A stretch of DNA of 64,000 nucleotides from NCBI GenBank assembly GCA_013816485.1, contig JACDEI010000001.1, positions 124,001-188,000 on the forward strand, in the 5' to 3' direction. The translations under genes were made by a program, and so were the position numbers. This document shows positions 43,286-52,403 of the stretch, in pieces (the first letter of the stretch is position 1; every line of letters starts with the position of its first letter). This DNA comes from Planctomycetota bacterium (GTDB lineage Bacteria; Planctomycetota; UBA11346). The notes below the pieces were generated by a model. It did no database searches. It was not told the origin of the DNA and saw only the letters and a program-made list of their open reading frames with translations.

Positions 43286-43501
43286 TCAGTAGCGTTGTGG
43301 CCGATCCGTCGGCCACACCACGAGGTCATCCGCATCCGCAGCGTTGAACCAAGCGTCCCACATGACGTGCAGGCGGCGCTGTCCACCCACGGCCGGCACG
43401 CTCAGGACCCGCACCTGCCGCCCATCACTGATGGTCAAAGTGGTGCCCCGGCCGCGGATTAACGGCTTGCGCTGGGCGTAATACGATCGGTGGCGCGTCA
43501 T
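43286..43501 (-). CDS. Small hypothetical protein, 71 residues
   Basis: Starts MTRHRSYYAQRKPLIRGRGT; the middle reads TTLTISDGRQVRVLSVPAVG and the end DADDLVVWPTDRPQRY. It is beta-rich by eye with balanced charges and coding-like composition. No family is recognised and no clear ribosome site is seen. Confidence 0.4.
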   Translation of the reverse strand: MTRHRSYYAQRKPLIRGRGTTLTISDGRQVRVLSVPAVGGQRRLHVMWDAWFNAADADDLVVWPTDRPQRY

Positions 43502-43572
43502 TACTCACCAGGATAACGGAATCCGTCAGCACACGCGCGGAGGTTTGGCAACCTTCCTCAGCAGGTGAACCT

Positions 43573-43680
43573 CACTTCGGCGATTCAATCACCACGACGC
43601 CACGACGCCACGACGCCACGACGCCACGGAACAGTCGTGGCAACGTGGCGTCGTGTCGGTTCTTCTTCTGCCGTTCTAGG
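43573..43680. repeat. Family A hairpin repeat, copy 3
   Basis: CGGCGATTCAATCACCACGA followed by four CGCCACGA units (to about 43630). The right arm is AACGTGGCGTCGTGTCGGTTC-like (about 43640-43662). It has the longest tandem stretch of the family in this window. Confidence 0.85.
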
Positions 43681-43733
43681 TTGTACGGTGCGGCGTTTGC
43701 TTGAGGTGAGGCCATGCCTTCCTCTAGCAAACT

Positions 43734-45734
43734 ATGAGCACGCCCCCGCTACCTGCTCGGCCTGACGCCACGGATCCTCCCAAGTCGGTCGCAGCGAATA
43801 CGGTCGATCTCATTCGCGACGCCTTGCGGGGTTCCGCACAAGGCGTCGCGCAGGACGGCGCCCCTGCCGAGAAACGGCCGGCCGGCCATCCCGCCTGCGG
43901 GGATGTCATCGCGGGTTACCGCCTGGTCCGGCTGCTGGGGCGTGGCGGCATGGCCGAGGTGTACGAGGCCATCCAACTGCGCCTGCGTCGGCCGGTCGCG
44001 CTCAAACTGCTGATCATCGACGAGGAACGCCGCGAACTCGCGCCACGTTTTCTGCGCGAGGCGCGGGCGATGATGCAGGTGCGACACGGCAACCTCACCA
44101 CCATCCATGATGCCGGCCGCATCGAAGGCTTGCACTACCTGGCGATGGAGCTGATACCCGGTGGCGACCTTGCACAACGCATCAATCGCGACGGTGCGCT
44201 GCCGGTGGACGAGGCGGTCCGCCTGATGATCGGCTGCTGCGATGGCATGGCCGCGCTGCACGCTGCCGGCCTGGTGCACCGCGACATCAAACCGGGCAAC
44301 ATTTTCCTGGACGCGGATGGTGAACCGAAGATCGGCGATTTCGGTTTGGCGCGCCAGACGTCCGGTGCCGATCGCATGACCGTGACCGGTTCTGCCTGGG
44401 GCACGCCGAGCTACATGGCACCGGAACAGATCGTCGGTGCCGCGGATGTCGATGCGCGCGCCGACATCTACGCCCTCGGCGCGACGTTCTATACCATGGT
44501 GACTGGCCGCGAACCCTTCAGCGGGGAGACCGCTTACCTCGCCACCTTCAAGGCCATGACCGAGCCGTTCCCCGATCCACGGGCACTCAATCCGGCGGTC
44601 CCGGCGGCGCTCGCGACCATCATCCGCATGGCGACCGAACTTGAGCGTTCACGCCGCTATTCATCAGCCCGCAGCATGCGTGAGGACCTCGAGCGGGCGG
44701 CACGTCAGGCGATGCTGCTGCACGCGGGGACGGTCAGCGGCGGTGCGAACACGGTCACTGCCCCGTTCGTGCCCCCGCCAACAAGCCGCCCAGCAACGCC
44801 GCCAACACGACCGCTGCCGCGTTCGCGCGGCTGGAGTGGGGTGGCGTTCGGCTTCGCCTTGTTGGGCATCGTCGGCTGGTGGTCGCAAAGGGCTCCCGCT
44901 GCGTCGCCGACATTTCCCGTATGGGCCACCGCCGGCGGCAACGATGGCTTCGGTCGCTGGGTCGAGATCACCGTTGCCGACGCCACTACGCGCCTGCGTT
45001 ACCGGCCAGCGGGGACCTTCCGCATGGGCAGTCCGATCGGCGAGCCTGGCCGGTTGTCGAACGAGAACGAGCATACGGTGACCATCAGCCGTGGTTTCTG
45101 GATGCAGGAGACCGAGTGCGATCAGGCGTTCTACCACGCGGTGATGCGTGAGAACCCCAGCCGCCATCGGGGAGTACAATTGCCGGTGGAGCAGGTCGCC
45201 TGGCACGATGCACAAGCGTTCTGTGCCGCGCTTCACCTCCATGGGGCACCCGCCCGTCTGCCCAGCGAAGCGGAATGGGAATACGCCTGTCGTGCCGGCA
45301 GCACCAGTCCCTTCGCCGGTCCCGAGGTGACGACCATGGGTTGGGTGGCCCCCGACCTGCTGCGGGTGCAGTGGCAGCTTGGTGAAGGTGCGGCGCGCCG
45401 GTGGTGCGAGGAGCATCAGGATGACCTGCGCTTGCGCGCCCGTCCCATCGGGCGGCGCCTGCCGAACGGCGCGGGCTTCTTCGATCTCCACGGCAACGTG
45501 CTGGAATGGTGCGCCGACCACTGGGATGGCCGTACCGCCCACCCGTCGGAGGAACGCATCGATCCGTTGTCCTCGGTGGGGGATTTCGCCGTCGCGCGCG
45601 GCGGAAGCTGGTTCCACGAACCGCAGATGGCACGCAGCGCCGCACGCATGGCGCTCGAAACCAACCGCCGCGAGGACCACCTGGGATTCCGCTTTGTCAT
45701 CCCCGATCAGAAGGATGCAGTCGTGCCCCAGTGA
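43734..45734 (+). CDS. Ser/Thr protein kinase fused to a formylglycine-generating-enzyme (SUMF1) domain
   Basis: A 666-residue protein. The kinase domain at about 60-330 has the glycine loop LLGRGGMAEVYEA, Lys91 in VALKLL, HRDIKPGNIFLD, DFGLARQ and GTPSYMAPEQ, so it should be active. A helix at about 363-381 (GVAFGFALLGIVGWW) follows, then an extracytoplasmic FGE-sulfatase domain at about 410-660 (GTFRMGSPIGEPGRLSNENE, ARLPSEAEWEYACRAGST, GNVLEWCADHWDG, RGGSWFHEPQMARSAAR). Fusions of this type are common in Planctomycetes; the outer domain is thought to sense or bind rather than make formylglycine. It ends 1 bp before the converging cassette gene. Confidence 0.9.
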   Translation: MSTPPLPARPDATDPPKSVAANTVDLIRDALRGSAQGVAQDGAPAEKRPAGHPACGDVIAGYRLVRLLGRGGMAEVYEAIQLRLRRPVALKLLIIDEERRELAPRFLREARAMMQVRHGNLTTIHDAGRIEGLHYLAMELIPGGDLAQRINRDGALPVDEAVRLMIGCCDGMAALHAAGLVHRDIKPGNIFLDADGEPKIGDFGLARQTSGADRMTVTGSAWGTPSYMAPEQIVGAADVDARADIYALGATFYTMVTGREPFSGETAYLATFKAMTEPFPDPRALNPAVPAALATIIRMATELERSRRYSSARSMREDLERAARQAMLLHAGTVSGGANTVTAPFVPPPTSRPATPPTRPLPRSRGWSGVAFGFALLGIVGWWSQRAPAASPTFPVWATAGGNDGFGRWVEITVADATTRLRYRPAGTFRMGSPIGEPGRLSNENEHTVTISRGFWMQETECDQAFYHAVMRENPSRHRGVQLPVEQVAWHDAQAFCAALHLHGAPARLPSEAEWEYACRAGSTSPFAGPEVTTMGWVAPDLLRVQWQLGEGAARRWCEEHQDDLRLRARPIGRRLPNGAGFFDLHGNVLEWCADHWDGRTAHPSEERIDPLSSVGDFAVARGGSWFHEPQMARSAARMALETNRREDHLGFRFVIPDQKDAVVPQ

Positions 45735-48692
45735 TCAGGGGACTTCTGCCAGGGTCGTGATCATCCGGGTAACCTTGATGCCGACTGGGGCAAAGGGCGA
45801 CTGCCCATCGCCGAACAGTCCCGGCACCGGTTCGATCACGCGGTTGGGTGCCCGCTGATGGAGCGCTTCGCCGAGTAGCGCGGCACTGTAGCGCATGCGG
45901 TTGAGCACCACCAGGCTGCCACGCACGCGCATCGTGCGGCCTTTCCAGTCCTCGAGGTAGCGCACGAGATTGTGTACGCCGCCGCTTCCGCCATCACTCA
46001 CGTTGGTCTCATCGGTGGGCAGGTTGTTGAGCACCAGCGACAGGTTGAGTTCGGTGTTCGCGGCAAGGGGCAAGGGGCCATCATAATCGTCGTTCTGATC
46101 GTTCTCCGCATCGCTCCAGCGGTTGGACAGCAACGTCAGGGCGTCGGCGAAGAGCGAACACGGCTGCAGGGTGCCACTCGCGCCGGCGACCGTGTTGAAC
46201 GAGCCTTGCACGTAACACGCATCGGGGGTGATGATGGTCAGTCCTGGCCGGCCGCCCGGCAGGGGCCCCGGATCGATGGTTTCGGCCTGGGTGATGCGTA
46301 CCGGCAGCGCCAACGGATAGACCACCCATGATCCTGGGCTGCCGACCGCCGGGATCGCACCAGGGATGGTGGTCGCGAGCTTGAGGAAACGCACGGCGGT
46401 ATTGCTGATGGCGTCCGGTGCGAGCGGATCCGGATCGGAGACCGGATTGTAGCGCAGCGGCGCCAGCGGTTCGAAGACGCCCGGTCGACTGCTCACTTGG
46501 CCGAGGCGCGGGGTGCGGTGCACATGGATCAGCCCGTTGAACTGCTGGTTCGGCGCCGCGCCGGCGAACAGGGGATTGGCGGTGCGCAGGAACTCGCACA
46601 CCCGTGCCAGGTGCAGGGTGAACGGCTGCGCGCGCAGCGTACGGGCGGAATCTTCGCCCAGAGGGCCGCTCGGCGCCGTGGGCGAGAAGTAGCCGTTGTC
46701 CTGCAGCCAGCGTGCTTCACGCCGGTTGACGAAACGTCCGTGGCTAGCCACGAGCAGGTTCACATCGCCGCTGGTCTGCGCCGCGGCGGTGCCGTAATCG
46801 AAGAACGCATCGGTGATGTCCTGTGGCCGTCCAGCAGCATCGCGACCGAGATAGACCGCGTAGTTGCTCTTAAGCCACGCGACCAGCGCGCGCACGTGCG
46901 TTGCCGCATCGGCGAAATCGCTGCGCTCTGGTGGCCGCGAACCGGTCATGGCGCCGGGGATCTCACTGCCGTCCGGATTATAGCGGAAGGCGGTGTTTTG
47001 TTGTCCGCGCTCGCGGATGGTCAAGCCGGTGGTAGTAGCGTCGTCTTCACCAAACAGCGATTTTTCCAGGTAGTAACCCAGCAAGGCCCCTGGCGTCCCT
47101 GGGGCCGGCACCGTCGGCAGCCAGGTGTGTCGGCGCTCCGGTGGCGTCGCTCCCACCGGCGCATCGACTGCCGGCGCAGCCGCCTGCGGAGTGAGGCCGG
47201 CGCTGGTCGGCGCGCTTGGCTGGTTGGGCCACACGTCGACATAGGTCCGCCCGCCAGCAACAAAGCGGAACAACGGCATGTCGGTGGCATAGACCGGACG
47301 CACGCCGCTCTCCGGATCGGTGGTCAGGGAACCGTTGTCGGAGTAGTACAGCAAACGTGCCGGTGCGCGCGTAGGATCGATGGTGAAACGTTCGCCATCG
47401 ATGGTGCGGTAGAGCGGAATCTGTTCGCCGGCCTGGCGTTGGGGTTCGAGCGGATGCGCACTGAACTGCGGGATGTTCGCCAGCGTGGTGATCACCGTAC
47501 CGCCACTCTTGGCATCGGTGATATAGGGATCGATGCGGTTCTCCGGCAGGCTCCAGTCGCGGCGCGAATCGCGCAGGTAGGTGAACTTCTCGCCATTGAT
47601 GGTGACCTTTTCGGTCGCCGGATTGCCATCACCGCCGTTGAGATCGAGCGAACCGCTCATGACGCTCTTCTTACCCGTCTTCACTTTTTTGCCCGGAAGC
47701 GGAACATCACGCGGTGCCTTCACCGTTGGTTCACCGTTGCCGTCCTCGGAGGCGAAGTGCACGTTGGCCGCCTTGCGCAGGCGGTAGATGCCCATCACAC
47801 CGGAAACCTCCACCTTGTCGCTGCGCCCACCCATGGTGATGCCACCACCGTCGGAAGCGGACTTCTTGTAGTTCTTGTTCTTGAAGGCGGTGCCGGAACC
47901 GCCGAGGTAGATCGCGCCATTGCTGTGCACCGAAGCATTGAGGACGGCGTCGCCCTCCGGTTCCAGTTCCAGGTCGCCAGTCTCGCCGCTGGCACCGTAG
48001 AAGATCGCATAGTCGAAAAGGTTCACCAGGTTGAGCTGCACCACGCGTTGGACCTGGACCGAGACCGTGTGTTGTCCCGCCTGTTCCCAGGGCACCGCGG
48101 TGGCTTGGTCCTGGTTCTTCAGGGCATAGGCCTCGGTGACGATGCGGTAATGGAAGAATGGCGGATTGCCGTCGAGTAACGTGCCGCCGCCGGCGGCGCG
48201 CGCTTCGCTGTCCCGTTGGTCGACACGAGCGGGATCGACTTCGCGGTTGACCGTGTAGGTGGCATCGTTGGCGATCCCATCCAGATTGACCGCCGAAGCG
48301 ATCTTCACCGGCTCAAGGCGCCAGCGCACCACGCAGCCATCGACCCACAGCCCACGAGTGGGGATCACGGGCGTCGTGCCGAGGGTGTAGGCGCAGCCGA
48401 CGAGGTTCCACCACGTCGCCGGATCCTCATTGATGTTGGTGGTGAGGTTCTCGATTTCCGCCGCGCGCGCGACCAGCTTGGCCTCGATCAGGGCTGCGAC
48501 CGATTCGGCCGCCAATGACGCGCGCAAGCGGTCATCACTCAGATCAACCATGATCGAGTTGGCGCGGGTGCGCTCCGACGCCATGAACAACACCGCGACC
48601 ACCGTGGTGGTGACGAGCATGGTCACGATCATCGCTGCACCACGCCGACGGTTGGGGTTGACGATGACGAAGGGATTGGCGATGGATGACAT
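45735..48692 (-). CDS. Large pseudopilin-like protein (Verru_Chthon cassette A type)
   Basis: A 985-residue protein. The N-terminus RRRGAAMIVTMLVTTTVVAV is a hydrophobic helix after a basic patch, as in GspK/PilX-like proteins, followed by FMASERTRANSIMVDLSDDR. A very long exported part contains bactofilin-like glycine-rich strands (GSGTAFKNKNYKKSASDGGG) and a tail typical of large cassette proteins. Size, position and partner genes fit the 'verru_chthon cassette' protein A described from Verrucomicrobia; that naming is from memory and unproven. AGGGGA precedes the ATG at 48692. It is the last of three genes on the minus strand. Confidence 0.65.
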   Translation of the reverse strand: MSSIANPFVIVNPNRRRGAAMIVTMLVTTTVVAVLFMASERTRANSIMVDLSDDRLRASLAAESVAALIEAKLVARAAEIENLTTNINEDPATWWNLVGCAYTLGTTPVIPTRGLWVDGCVVRWRLEPVKIASAVNLDGIANDATYTVNREVDPARVDQRDSEARAAGGGTLLDGNPPFFHYRIVTEAYALKNQDQATAVPWEQAGQHTVSVQVQRVVQLNLVNLFDYAIFYGASGETGDLELEPEGDAVLNASVHSNGAIYLGGSGTAFKNKNYKKSASDGGGITMGGRSDKVEVSGVMGIYRLRKAANVHFASEDGNGEPTVKAPRDVPLPGKKVKTGKKSVMSGSLDLNGGDGNPATEKVTINGEKFTYLRDSRRDWSLPENRIDPYITDAKSGGTVITTLANIPQFSAHPLEPQRQAGEQIPLYRTIDGERFTIDPTRAPARLLYYSDNGSLTTDPESGVRPVYATDMPLFRFVAGGRTYVDVWPNQPSAPTSAGLTPQAAAPAVDAPVGATPPERRHTWLPTVPAPGTPGALLGYYLEKSLFGEDDATTTGLTIRERGQQNTAFRYNPDGSEIPGAMTGSRPPERSDFADAATHVRALVAWLKSNYAVYLGRDAAGRPQDITDAFFDYGTAAAQTSGDVNLLVASHGRFVNRREARWLQDNGYFSPTAPSGPLGEDSARTLRAQPFTLHLARVCEFLRTANPLFAGAAPNQQFNGLIHVHRTPRLGQVSSRPGVFEPLAPLRYNPVSDPDPLAPDAISNTAVRFLKLATTIPGAIPAVGSPGSWVVYPLALPVRITQAETIDPGPLPGGRPGLTIITPDACYVQGSFNTVAGASGTLQPCSLFADALTLLSNRWSDAENDQNDDYDGPLPLAANTELNLSLVLNNLPTDETNVSDGGSGGVHNLVRYLEDWKGRTMRVRGSLVVLNRMRYSAALLGEALHQRAPNRVIEPVPGLFGDGQSPFAPVGIKVTRMITTLAEVP

Positions 48693-48712
48693 GAGAGTCC
48701 CCTGGGAAGTGG

Positions 48713-49525
48713 TCATTCGCTGAAACCGGAACGCATGGCGATGATCATGATGTGCTGGAGCCGATCGCGGCGTTTTCCCGTCGCGGGATCGTCCGCCTGG
48801 AGCGTGACCGAGACCTGGAGCTGGTTCGCATGCAACGAGGGCAGCTCGCGATTGGTCAGGACCTTGAAGGCCACCAAGTTGTCGGCGACACGTTCGTCGG
48901 TGATCCAGGGACCCTTGGTCCCATCGCGGTATTCACGCAGCAGGACGCCACGTCCGGTGGTCTCAAGATCGGGGCGCACCACCAACCGGTAGTGACGCAG
49001 CTTGGTGAGGTCCTGGGCGTCGGCGAAGTCGAGCCGGTTGGCAGATTCCCAGGTGGGGATGGCGAACGCCGAGCCCGGTTGATCTGGCTCCCATGCCGGG
49101 TTGAGCAGCAACGACCGCACGCCACGGGCGCGGGCAAAATGTTCCATCGGGGTTGGCGCCTCGCGGGCGAAATCAACCGCCGCCACCTGGCTGTGGTCGG
49201 GCGTGGCTCCGACGCTGCGTTCACTGCGCAGGCGCAGGAAATGCAGTTCATCGCCGAAGCCGGAGGCATCGCCTCGCAGCACCAGCGGCATGATCCGTTC
49301 TTGGCGCTTGGTGCTGGGATTGTAGCTGGTGAACCACGCGGTGTTGGCCAGGTCCGCGTGCAACCGTCCGGCCAGGCGCCGTGACTGTTCGGCGAGATCG
49401 CCCTGACGGGCTTGGAAACCGCCATAGGACGAAACGTGCACCATACTTTCCAGGGTCACGCCGAGAGCCATCGCGAGGACCGCGAGCGCGAGGGTGAGCT
49501 CAACCAGAGTGCTGCCGTGACGCAT
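48713..49525 (-). CDS. Pseudopilin-like protein (cassette protein, type IV prepilin N-terminus)
   Basis: A 270-residue protein. The N-terminus MRHGSTLVELTLALAVLAMA is a prepilin motif: short basic leader, G, S-T-L-V-E with Glu at +5, then a hydrophobic helix. The rest is a minor-pseudopilin-like globular part (DLANTAWFTSYNPSTKRQER, LRHYRLVVRPDLETTGRGVL). It starts 4 bp after the upstream gene and stops 20 bp before the large protein gene, so the three form an operon. Confidence 0.75.
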   Translation of the reverse strand: MRHGSTLVELTLALAVLAMALGVTLESMVHVSSYGGFQARQGDLAEQSRRLAGRLHADLANTAWFTSYNPSTKRQERIMPLVLRGDASGFGDELHFLRLRSERSVGATPDHSQVAAVDFAREAPTPMEHFARARGVRSLLLNPAWEPDQPGSAFAIPTWESANRLDFADAQDLTKLRHYRLVVRPDLETTGRGVLLREYRDGTKGPWITDERVADNLVAFKVLTNRELPSLHANQLQVSVTLQADDPATGKRRDRLQHIMIIAMRSGFSE

Positions 49526-49529
49526 GTCG

Positions 49530-50954
49530 TCACCTGGTCCGGGCAAAAATGAGGTCGCGCCGCTGTTGTCCGCCTGCGTGCGCATTCCAGGTGGCGGTCA
49601 GCCGCACCACCACCGCATCGAGATGCTGGCGCAGATCGATCGGCGGCTGCAGCCGATAGGCTGGCCGGACCTCGTTCCACAGCGTGCGCGCGTGGATGTC
49701 CTCGCCCGGCATGAAACACAGTTCCATGGCGACCGGGCGGTAGTACTCGAGATAACAACGCAGATCGGAGAGGCCCGACTGTCCGTCGGCGAGCAGCAGG
49801 ATGCTGGCATCGTGGATGGGGTCGGCGACCTGTTCCTGGAGCGCCGGATGATCACCGATCACGGGTGGCCCAGCGTTTTCAGGGCGTTGCCACGACCACG
49901 CAGCACGCAAGGGATCATCGAGTTGATCGCGTCCGAGCCATTCCCAGTCCGCGCCCACGATCCGTTCCGCCCACATCCGCATCATGTCGTTGACGATCGC
50001 CTCCTCGTTGGCGGAACGCTGAGCCGTTGACAGGGCGAAGATGCCACCACTGACCGAGGTCAGCACCGTGGCGAGCACAGCGAGGGAGATCATCACCTCG
50101 AGCAACGACAGGCCCTGTTTGGCGAGCGCCTGTCCGTAACGCCGGGCAATACGCGCCTGAGTGGTTTCCGGTTCTTTGGCCGGTTCAGGCAACCCGTCGG
50201 TCACCTGGGGCGAGAGCAGGATGGAGGGCTGGCTGCCGATACGCATCGTCGAGCGCGGCATATTGCTGGGTGGGTATTCCGGATGGCGTCTCTCGGGGCG
50301 CGCGGGTGCCGGCCGCGCAATCGGCAGGATCGGCGCGCATGCCGGTGTCGCGGCGGCTGCCGCTGCAGGCGCGGCGGGCGCAGGTGGTTTGGCGAGATGG
50401 GTCGGAGTCGCCATCACCTTGGTGGTCGCCTCTGCCGCCGGGCGGGTGCGGAACAACCGACGCGTCGTCACCCGCTCGACCACCTCGGGTTCCTGGGTGG
50501 TGCTATTGCGGATGGTGATGGTGGCATTGGTGCGTGGATGACCCTTGCCATCCCGGCGCACGGTCGCGGTCGTCGTCCACGAGTCGGTTGCGGCGGAACG
50601 GGGTGCTGCTGGCCGCCGCAGATAGGCATACAGTAACCACATGGCCAACAGCGAAGCGACCACGGCATAACCGATGATCAGCGACCGTTGCTGCAATAAC
50701 GAGTCGCGTTGCGAGGTGATCACATTGCGTTCGATGACCACATGGGCGAGCGCGTCGCGCAGGTCGCTGCCGGAAGCGGACGTGGCTGTCGGTGTCTCGG
50801 CCTCCTGCCCGTTCTGATCAGCTGCATCACGCGGCGGGACCTGCTCGTGCGGCCACGGGGCGGATTCGTGTGCCACCGCCTGGGTCGCGTGGCCACACGG
50901 GGCGACGGCGAACATGGCGATGACGAGCAGGATGGAAAGTACGGCGCGGGACAT
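49530..50954 (-). CDS. Fusion: signal peptide, membrane helix, Pro/Ala linker and internal pseudopilin
   Basis: A 474-residue protein. A cleavable signal (MSRAVLSILLVIAMFAVAPC) is followed by a helix at about 93-112 (IIGYAVVASLLAMWLLYAYL). About 150 residues rich in Pro, Ala and Arg come next, then from about 285 a complete prepilin-like N-terminus (KQGLSLLEVMISLAVLATVL) and a pseudopilin globular domain (TLWNEVRPAYRLQPPIDLRQ). A prepilin peptidase site this deep is unusual. Either two genes have fused or a second internal start near MRIGSQPSILL is used. It is the first gene of the cassette operon. Confidence 0.7.
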   Translation of the reverse strand: MSRAVLSILLVIAMFAVAPCGHATQAVAHESAPWPHEQVPPRDAADQNGQEAETPTATSASGSDLRDALAHVVIERNVITSQRDSLLQQRSLIIGYAVVASLLAMWLLYAYLRRPAAPRSAATDSWTTTATVRRDGKGHPRTNATITIRNSTTQEPEVVERVTTRRLFRTRPAAEATTKVMATPTHLAKPPAPAAPAAAAAATPACAPILPIARPAPARPERRHPEYPPSNMPRSTMRIGSQPSILLSPQVTDGLPEPAKEPETTQARIARRYGQALAKQGLSLLEVMISLAVLATVLTSVSGGIFALSTAQRSANEEAIVNDMMRMWAERIVGADWEWLGRDQLDDPLRAAWSWQRPENAGPPVIGDHPALQEQVADPIHDASILLLADGQSGLSDLRCYLEYYRPVAMELCFMPGEDIHARTLWNEVRPAYRLQPPIDLRQHLDAVVVRLTATWNAHAGGQQRRDLIFARTR

Positions 50955-51101
50955 GGGGAACCGATTCCTTGACTGAGAACGACGAGCACTGGTAGAGAAT
51001 CGCGTGCCATCCTAGCGTCGGGCTGTGGATGCCAGGGCTGCATCCGGTTCGTGCAGAATGAAACAGACCACAGCTGCTGGCATCGCGCTTTGCAGGGGCC
51101 G

Positions 51102-52403
51102 TCACGGCACCAGGTTGGTACCAAAGCGTGCTTTCACCCGTCCACGCACTGGTGCACAGAGCAGCAATCCGCCACCCACCACAACGCTACTCCAGATCGC
51201 TGCCGTGGTGGTCCCCGGCAACCACCAGGCGGAGGCCAGCAACCACAGTCCCAGGGGCAACAACAGCCAACGCAGCGGGCGTGCGATTTCACCGAGGGCG
51301 ATCACCGCCACCGTCACCACCAGCGCGCCGGTCAGATGATGGTTCGCCCCCGCAGTGCTGTCGGCCGTACCGGTGAGGTAGGGCGCGCCCATCAGCCAGG
51401 TTCCGGCAGCGGCAGCGGCCAGCAGGTGCCAAGGCCAGGAGCCTGACTCGTCCTCTGGTGATGGTGATGGTGATGGTGAAGGTGATGGTGATGGTGGAAC
51501 GTACGTCGCTTCTGCTGACCCGTGCCACAGGACGGTCCACCAACTGTCACCGCGTCGGCGGTGGCGCCGCAACAACTGCCAAGTGGCCACCACCTCATCA
51601 AGGGCTGGGGCGACCATCAGCAGCATCACCGCCGCGGTCGTGAGGCAGAGCGTGCACCAGCTGCCGACGCCGATCGGCTGTAACACTACCAGCACAATGC
51701 TGACCGCGCCGGTGGGGATGATCATGAGTCCGAATAACAGCACGATCCATGGCATGGTGCGCCACCGTCGACTGCCGCCGACGAAACACGTGATGGCCTC
51801 AAGCAGATAGGAGATCGCTCCCAGTCCCGCATCGGATACGGGAAACCAGCGCGAGATGTCCGAGGTCAGTACGCGACGGGTGCCATCGCCAAACAGCGGA
51901 TCCCACGCCTCGTCCACATAGCCAAGCTGATAAGCCGCGAGCCAGCCCGACATGGTGAACCCCAGCAGCGCGAGCACCGCAATGGGCACGCGTTGGCCCA
52001 AAGCGGACGGATTGTAGCTCCACCCGGGCGGCAGCGCACAGTCGTGGTCGTCGCTGTATGCCGTCGGCAGAATTGCCGAAGCCAGTATCAGCAGAGTGCC
52101 GGTCACCAGGTTGTTGAGGCAGCCGAGCAGTCCTGGTGCCCAAAACACCAAGGGGGCGAACAGCAGCCAAAAACCAATGGTCGCCAGCAGCCAGCGTGGC
52201 GCAGCGCTGCCAGTCCGAACCCACCAGCCGCACAGGACCAGCACCACCAGCGCGCAGGCAACTTCGTTCGCGCTCATGATCGGCGTCTGACCAAGCGGCA
52301 ACAGCGCGCCGACCAGCATCCAGCCGGCGGTGAGCGCAGTCAGCAGCGGACCTGCACCGAGACGTTTGTTGGCCACTATCCCGGAGCCGGCAACCGACCC
52401 CAT
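51102..52403 (-). CDS. VKOR-family membrane protein with SPW repeats
   Basis: A 433-residue polytopic protein. It has two SPW-repeat-like segments (ATIGFWLLFAPLVFWAPG near 70-90 and LLLPLGLWLLASAWWLPG near the C-terminus). Between them is a core with RWRTMPWIVLLFGLMIIPTG and SWCTLCLTTAAVMLLMVAPA, where the CxxC matches bacterial vitamin K epoxide reductase-like thiol oxidoreductases. A run of Pro-Ser pairs at about 313-327 joins the core to the last helices. It is directly abutted to the epimerase gene (stop then ATG with no gap), a pairing also seen in other bacteria. Confidence 0.75.
   Translation of the reverse strand: MGSVAGSGIVANKRLGAGPLLTALTAGWMLVGALLPLGQTPIMSANEVACALVVLVLCGWWVRTGSAAPRWLLATIGFWLLFAPLVFWAPGLLGCLNNLVTGTLLILASAILPTAYSDDHDCALPPGWSYNPSALGQRVPIAVLALLGFTMSGWLAAYQLGYVDEAWDPLFGDGTRRVLTSDISRWFPVSDAGLGAISYLLEAITCFVGGSRRWRTMPWIVLLFGLMIIPTGAVSIVLVVLQPIGVGSWCTLCLTTAAVMLLMVAPALDEVVATWQLLRRHRRRGDSWWTVLWHGSAEATYVPPSPSPSPSPSPSPEDESGSWPWHLLAAAAAGTWLMGAPYLTGTADSTAGANHHLTGALVVTVAVIALGEIARPLRWLLLPLGLWLLASAWWLPGTTTAAIWSSVVVGGGLLLCAPVRGRVKARFGTNLVP
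51458..51500. repeat. Hexanucleotide tandem repeat coding (Pro-Ser)n
   Basis: About seven units of GGTGAT (with one GGTGAA) read on the minus strand as Pro-Ser pairs inside the VKOR-like gene. Changes of whole units keep the frame, so linker length may vary. Confidence 0.85.

Noticed and set aside
43685..43702. ACGGTGCG...TTTGCTT as a promoter of the kinase-FGE gene
   Set aside because: GG/GC spacing fits but the -24 element lacks TTGGCA; too weak to call.
51072..51095. CTGGCATC...TTTGCAGGGG on the plus strand as a sigma54 promoter
   Set aside because: Spacing is one base too long and no plus-strand gene follows; the neighbouring genes are on the minus strand.
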